Part shown: positions 62,226 through 64,000 of the stretch, in pieces | How positions within the stretch are numbered: the stretch's first letter is position 1 | Layout: every line of letters begins with the position of its first letter | Origin: Hypoxylon rubiginosum | Lineage: Eukaryota; Ascomycota; Sordariomycetes; Xylariales; Hypoxylaceae | Direction of reading: 5' to 3' | Length of the DNA: 64,000 bases | Assembly (NCBI GenBank): GCA_902806565.1 | Contig: CADCXA010000035.1 | Location: 26,803-90,802 of the forward strand | Made by a program: the position numbers and the translations under genes | The notes under the pieces: generated by a model | Told to the model about the DNA's origin: nothing | What the model saw: only the letters and a program-made list of their open reading frames with translations | Databases searched by the model: none

Positions 62226-64000
62226 TTTAATTATAAGATATTAAAACTATATTTTATTATAATATAAAAACTTTTTTATATTAATTAATTAAATTAATAA
62301 TAATTTATAATATAATTTAACTTTAAATTATAAATATAACATTTAATAACGTTAAATACTAAACTTTTTTTTAATGTAATTATTTTATTTATATAAAAAT
62401 ATAATATAAAAGAAAATTACTAACTTATATTTATATATATTTATTAAACGTTTAAATATTAATAATTAAAATATATTTTTCTTTAATTTAATAAACTATT
62501 TTATTTATTATATAATAATATAAAATATATTAGTTTTATAAAACTATTTATTTTATTTATATAAAGTTTATATTATAATAATAAATTATTATATAATTAA
62601 TTAATTTAAAATAAAAAACAATGATTATATTAATAAATATTAATTAATTTTAAAAATTAAAAATTTAAATTAATTTATATAATACTTATTTAGGTTAAAT
62701 ATAATAAAAATAATAATAAAAATAACGGTAATAAAAATAATAGTAATAAATATAATAAAATTAAAAATAAAATAATTAAAAATAAAAAAACTAAATATAA
62801 AAAAACTAAAAATAAATAACTAATTAAAAATAAAACTTAATTATAAAGTTATTAATAAAAGCTTATTAAAAATTAACGTTTAATTTATATTTATATAAAT
62901 AAATTATATAATTAATTATTTAAAATATTATAATTTTATTTTTATTTTATTTTATTTTTTAAACTTTTTTTATTATGTTTTTTATTAAAAAAATATTATT
63001 TTATTTAACTTATTTAAACACTTAAAATATCATTTATTTAATGTTAAAATAATAAAAACAACTAAAAAACCACGTTAAAAATTATATATAAATATATAAA
63101 AAATAATATAAAATATAATATATAAAACTATATAAAATAATATAATAAATAATATAAGTAATATTAAAATAAAGTTATTTATAATAATTATAAAATAAAT
63201 GTTATTTAATTTATTTAAATCCTCCGTTTATTATTCTTTTTTTTAAATTAAAATATATTTTATATATTTTAATTTAAAATCTATAAATAATAAGCAAAAA
63301 ATTTAAATAGATTAAATAATATTTATTTTATAGTTTTTATATTTATAAGTATTTTTAATAATATATTTTCTTTTTTTCTTTAAATTTATAAATTAAGTTA
63401 TATATTTTAAACTTAGAATAATTATTTTATATATTTAAATAAGCTTTTAATATTTAATAAAAAACATGTTATAAAAATTTAAACTTAATAATTTAAGGAA
63501 ATAGTTAAGTTTTATTTTTATAATAAATATTTTTAATATTAATAAATATAATATATATATATATATTTATTAATTAAATTATTAATCACTAATATTATTT
63601 ATAAAAAATCCTTAATTAAAATATTAGTTTTTAACGTTTAAAAAAACAATAAGTTAATAATAAATATATTTATTTTATTATTTATTAAATATATTATATT
63701 ATTTATCTTTTTATTTATATTATATATTATAACCTAGTTATTACTAATAAAAAATATTATTTTACTTATAATATTATTAATTATATTTTTAGTTTTTTAA
63801 AATATATATTTATTTATTTATTTAATATTATAATTTTATTTATAATATAATTATTTAAAACTTAAAATTTATTTATTATATAATAGTTTATAATTTTAAT
63901 ATAAATGTTTATAACTTTAAATTTATTAATTAATTAATTATAATTTTAAATAAATATTATATATATTTATATTTTATAATTAGTATTTAATTTTAAATTA

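Larger units (their letters stand above)
49455..64000. other. 14.5-kb A+T-rich block, RIP-like
   Basis: From about 49455 to the window end the sequence is almost entirely A and T, with C and G appearing as isolated bases. TpA and ApT runs dominate. No open frame longer than a few dozen codons is credible on either strand. Such blocks in filamentous ascomycetes are typically transposon clusters mutated by repeat-induced point mutation. Internal direct and tandem repeats listed separately support an origin in repeated DNA. Ordinary nuclear genes directly abut it, which argues against mitochondrial DNA. I did not compute composition or RIP indices. Confidence 0.85.

Noticed and set aside
49455..64000. 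Mitochondrial DNA or a CRISPR-like array as the explanation for the A+T block
   Set aside because: No mitochondrial genes or tRNAs are visible, and nuclear genes abut it directly. Its repeats lack regular spacers of unique sequence, and the organism is a eukaryote.

Overview
The window is nuclear DNA of a filamentous ascomycete (Pezizomycotina, probably a Sordariomycete). The evidence is many short GT...AG introns (about 42-141 bp), fungal-type highly reducing polyketide synthase (HR-PKS), PTH11-like receptor and F-box/ankyrin genes, frequent TACCTAGGTA-type intergenic palindromes, and a sharply bounded, extremely A+T-rich block of the kind left by repeat-induced point mutation (RIP). Gene models were built by eye from splice motifs and frame continuity. 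Every multi-exon model given here closes in frame.

Region 1 (1-15.2 kb): a broken protein kinase, a small inverted-repeat element, a decayed alpha/beta hydrolase, an intact F-box/ankyrin gene (minus), a 418-bp MITE-like element, a Myb/SANT-type nuclear protein, and a conserved fungal protein with ECD and EIK motifs that recall RAI1/DXO or PD-(D/E)XK nucleases. Region 2 (15.9-23.5 kb): one 7-exon gene for a 2371-residue protein that joins a UPF1/ZNFX1-like SF1 helicase, an NFX1-like Cys/His segment and three CbxX/SpoVK-type AAA ATPase domains.

Region 3 (24.8-43.0 kb) is a biosynthetic gene cluster and the main point of interest. It holds an HR-PKS (KS-AT-DH-cMT-ER-KR-ACP, no release domain), a 3-ketodihydrosphingosine-reductase-like SDR, a PTH11/rhodopsin-type 7-TM protein, an alpha-oxoamine synthase (PLP enzyme of the BioF/KBL/ALAS/SPT family) and a 14-TM MFS exporter. 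HR-PKS, alpha-oxoamine synthase and 3-keto-sphinganine reductase together are the core logic of sphinganine-analogue pathways (fumonisin, AAL-toxin, sphingofungin type). In these the PLP enzyme takes the chain off the ACP by decarboxylative condensation with an amino acid, and the reductase sets the resulting 2-amino-3-alcohol.

Region 4 (43.6-49.1 kb) is a degenerating flank. It holds a poly-A/poly-G run, a chimeric ankyrin-WD40 pseudogene that begins with a methyltransferase-like N-terminus, a 2-hydroxyacid dehydrogenase pseudogene split by a 572-bp inverted-repeat element, an apparently intact class I methyltransferase, and a P450 fragment. Region 5 (about 49.45-64 kb) is a 14.5-kb A+T-rich block with no coding potential, but it still shows internal direct and tandem repeats from the sequences it was made from.
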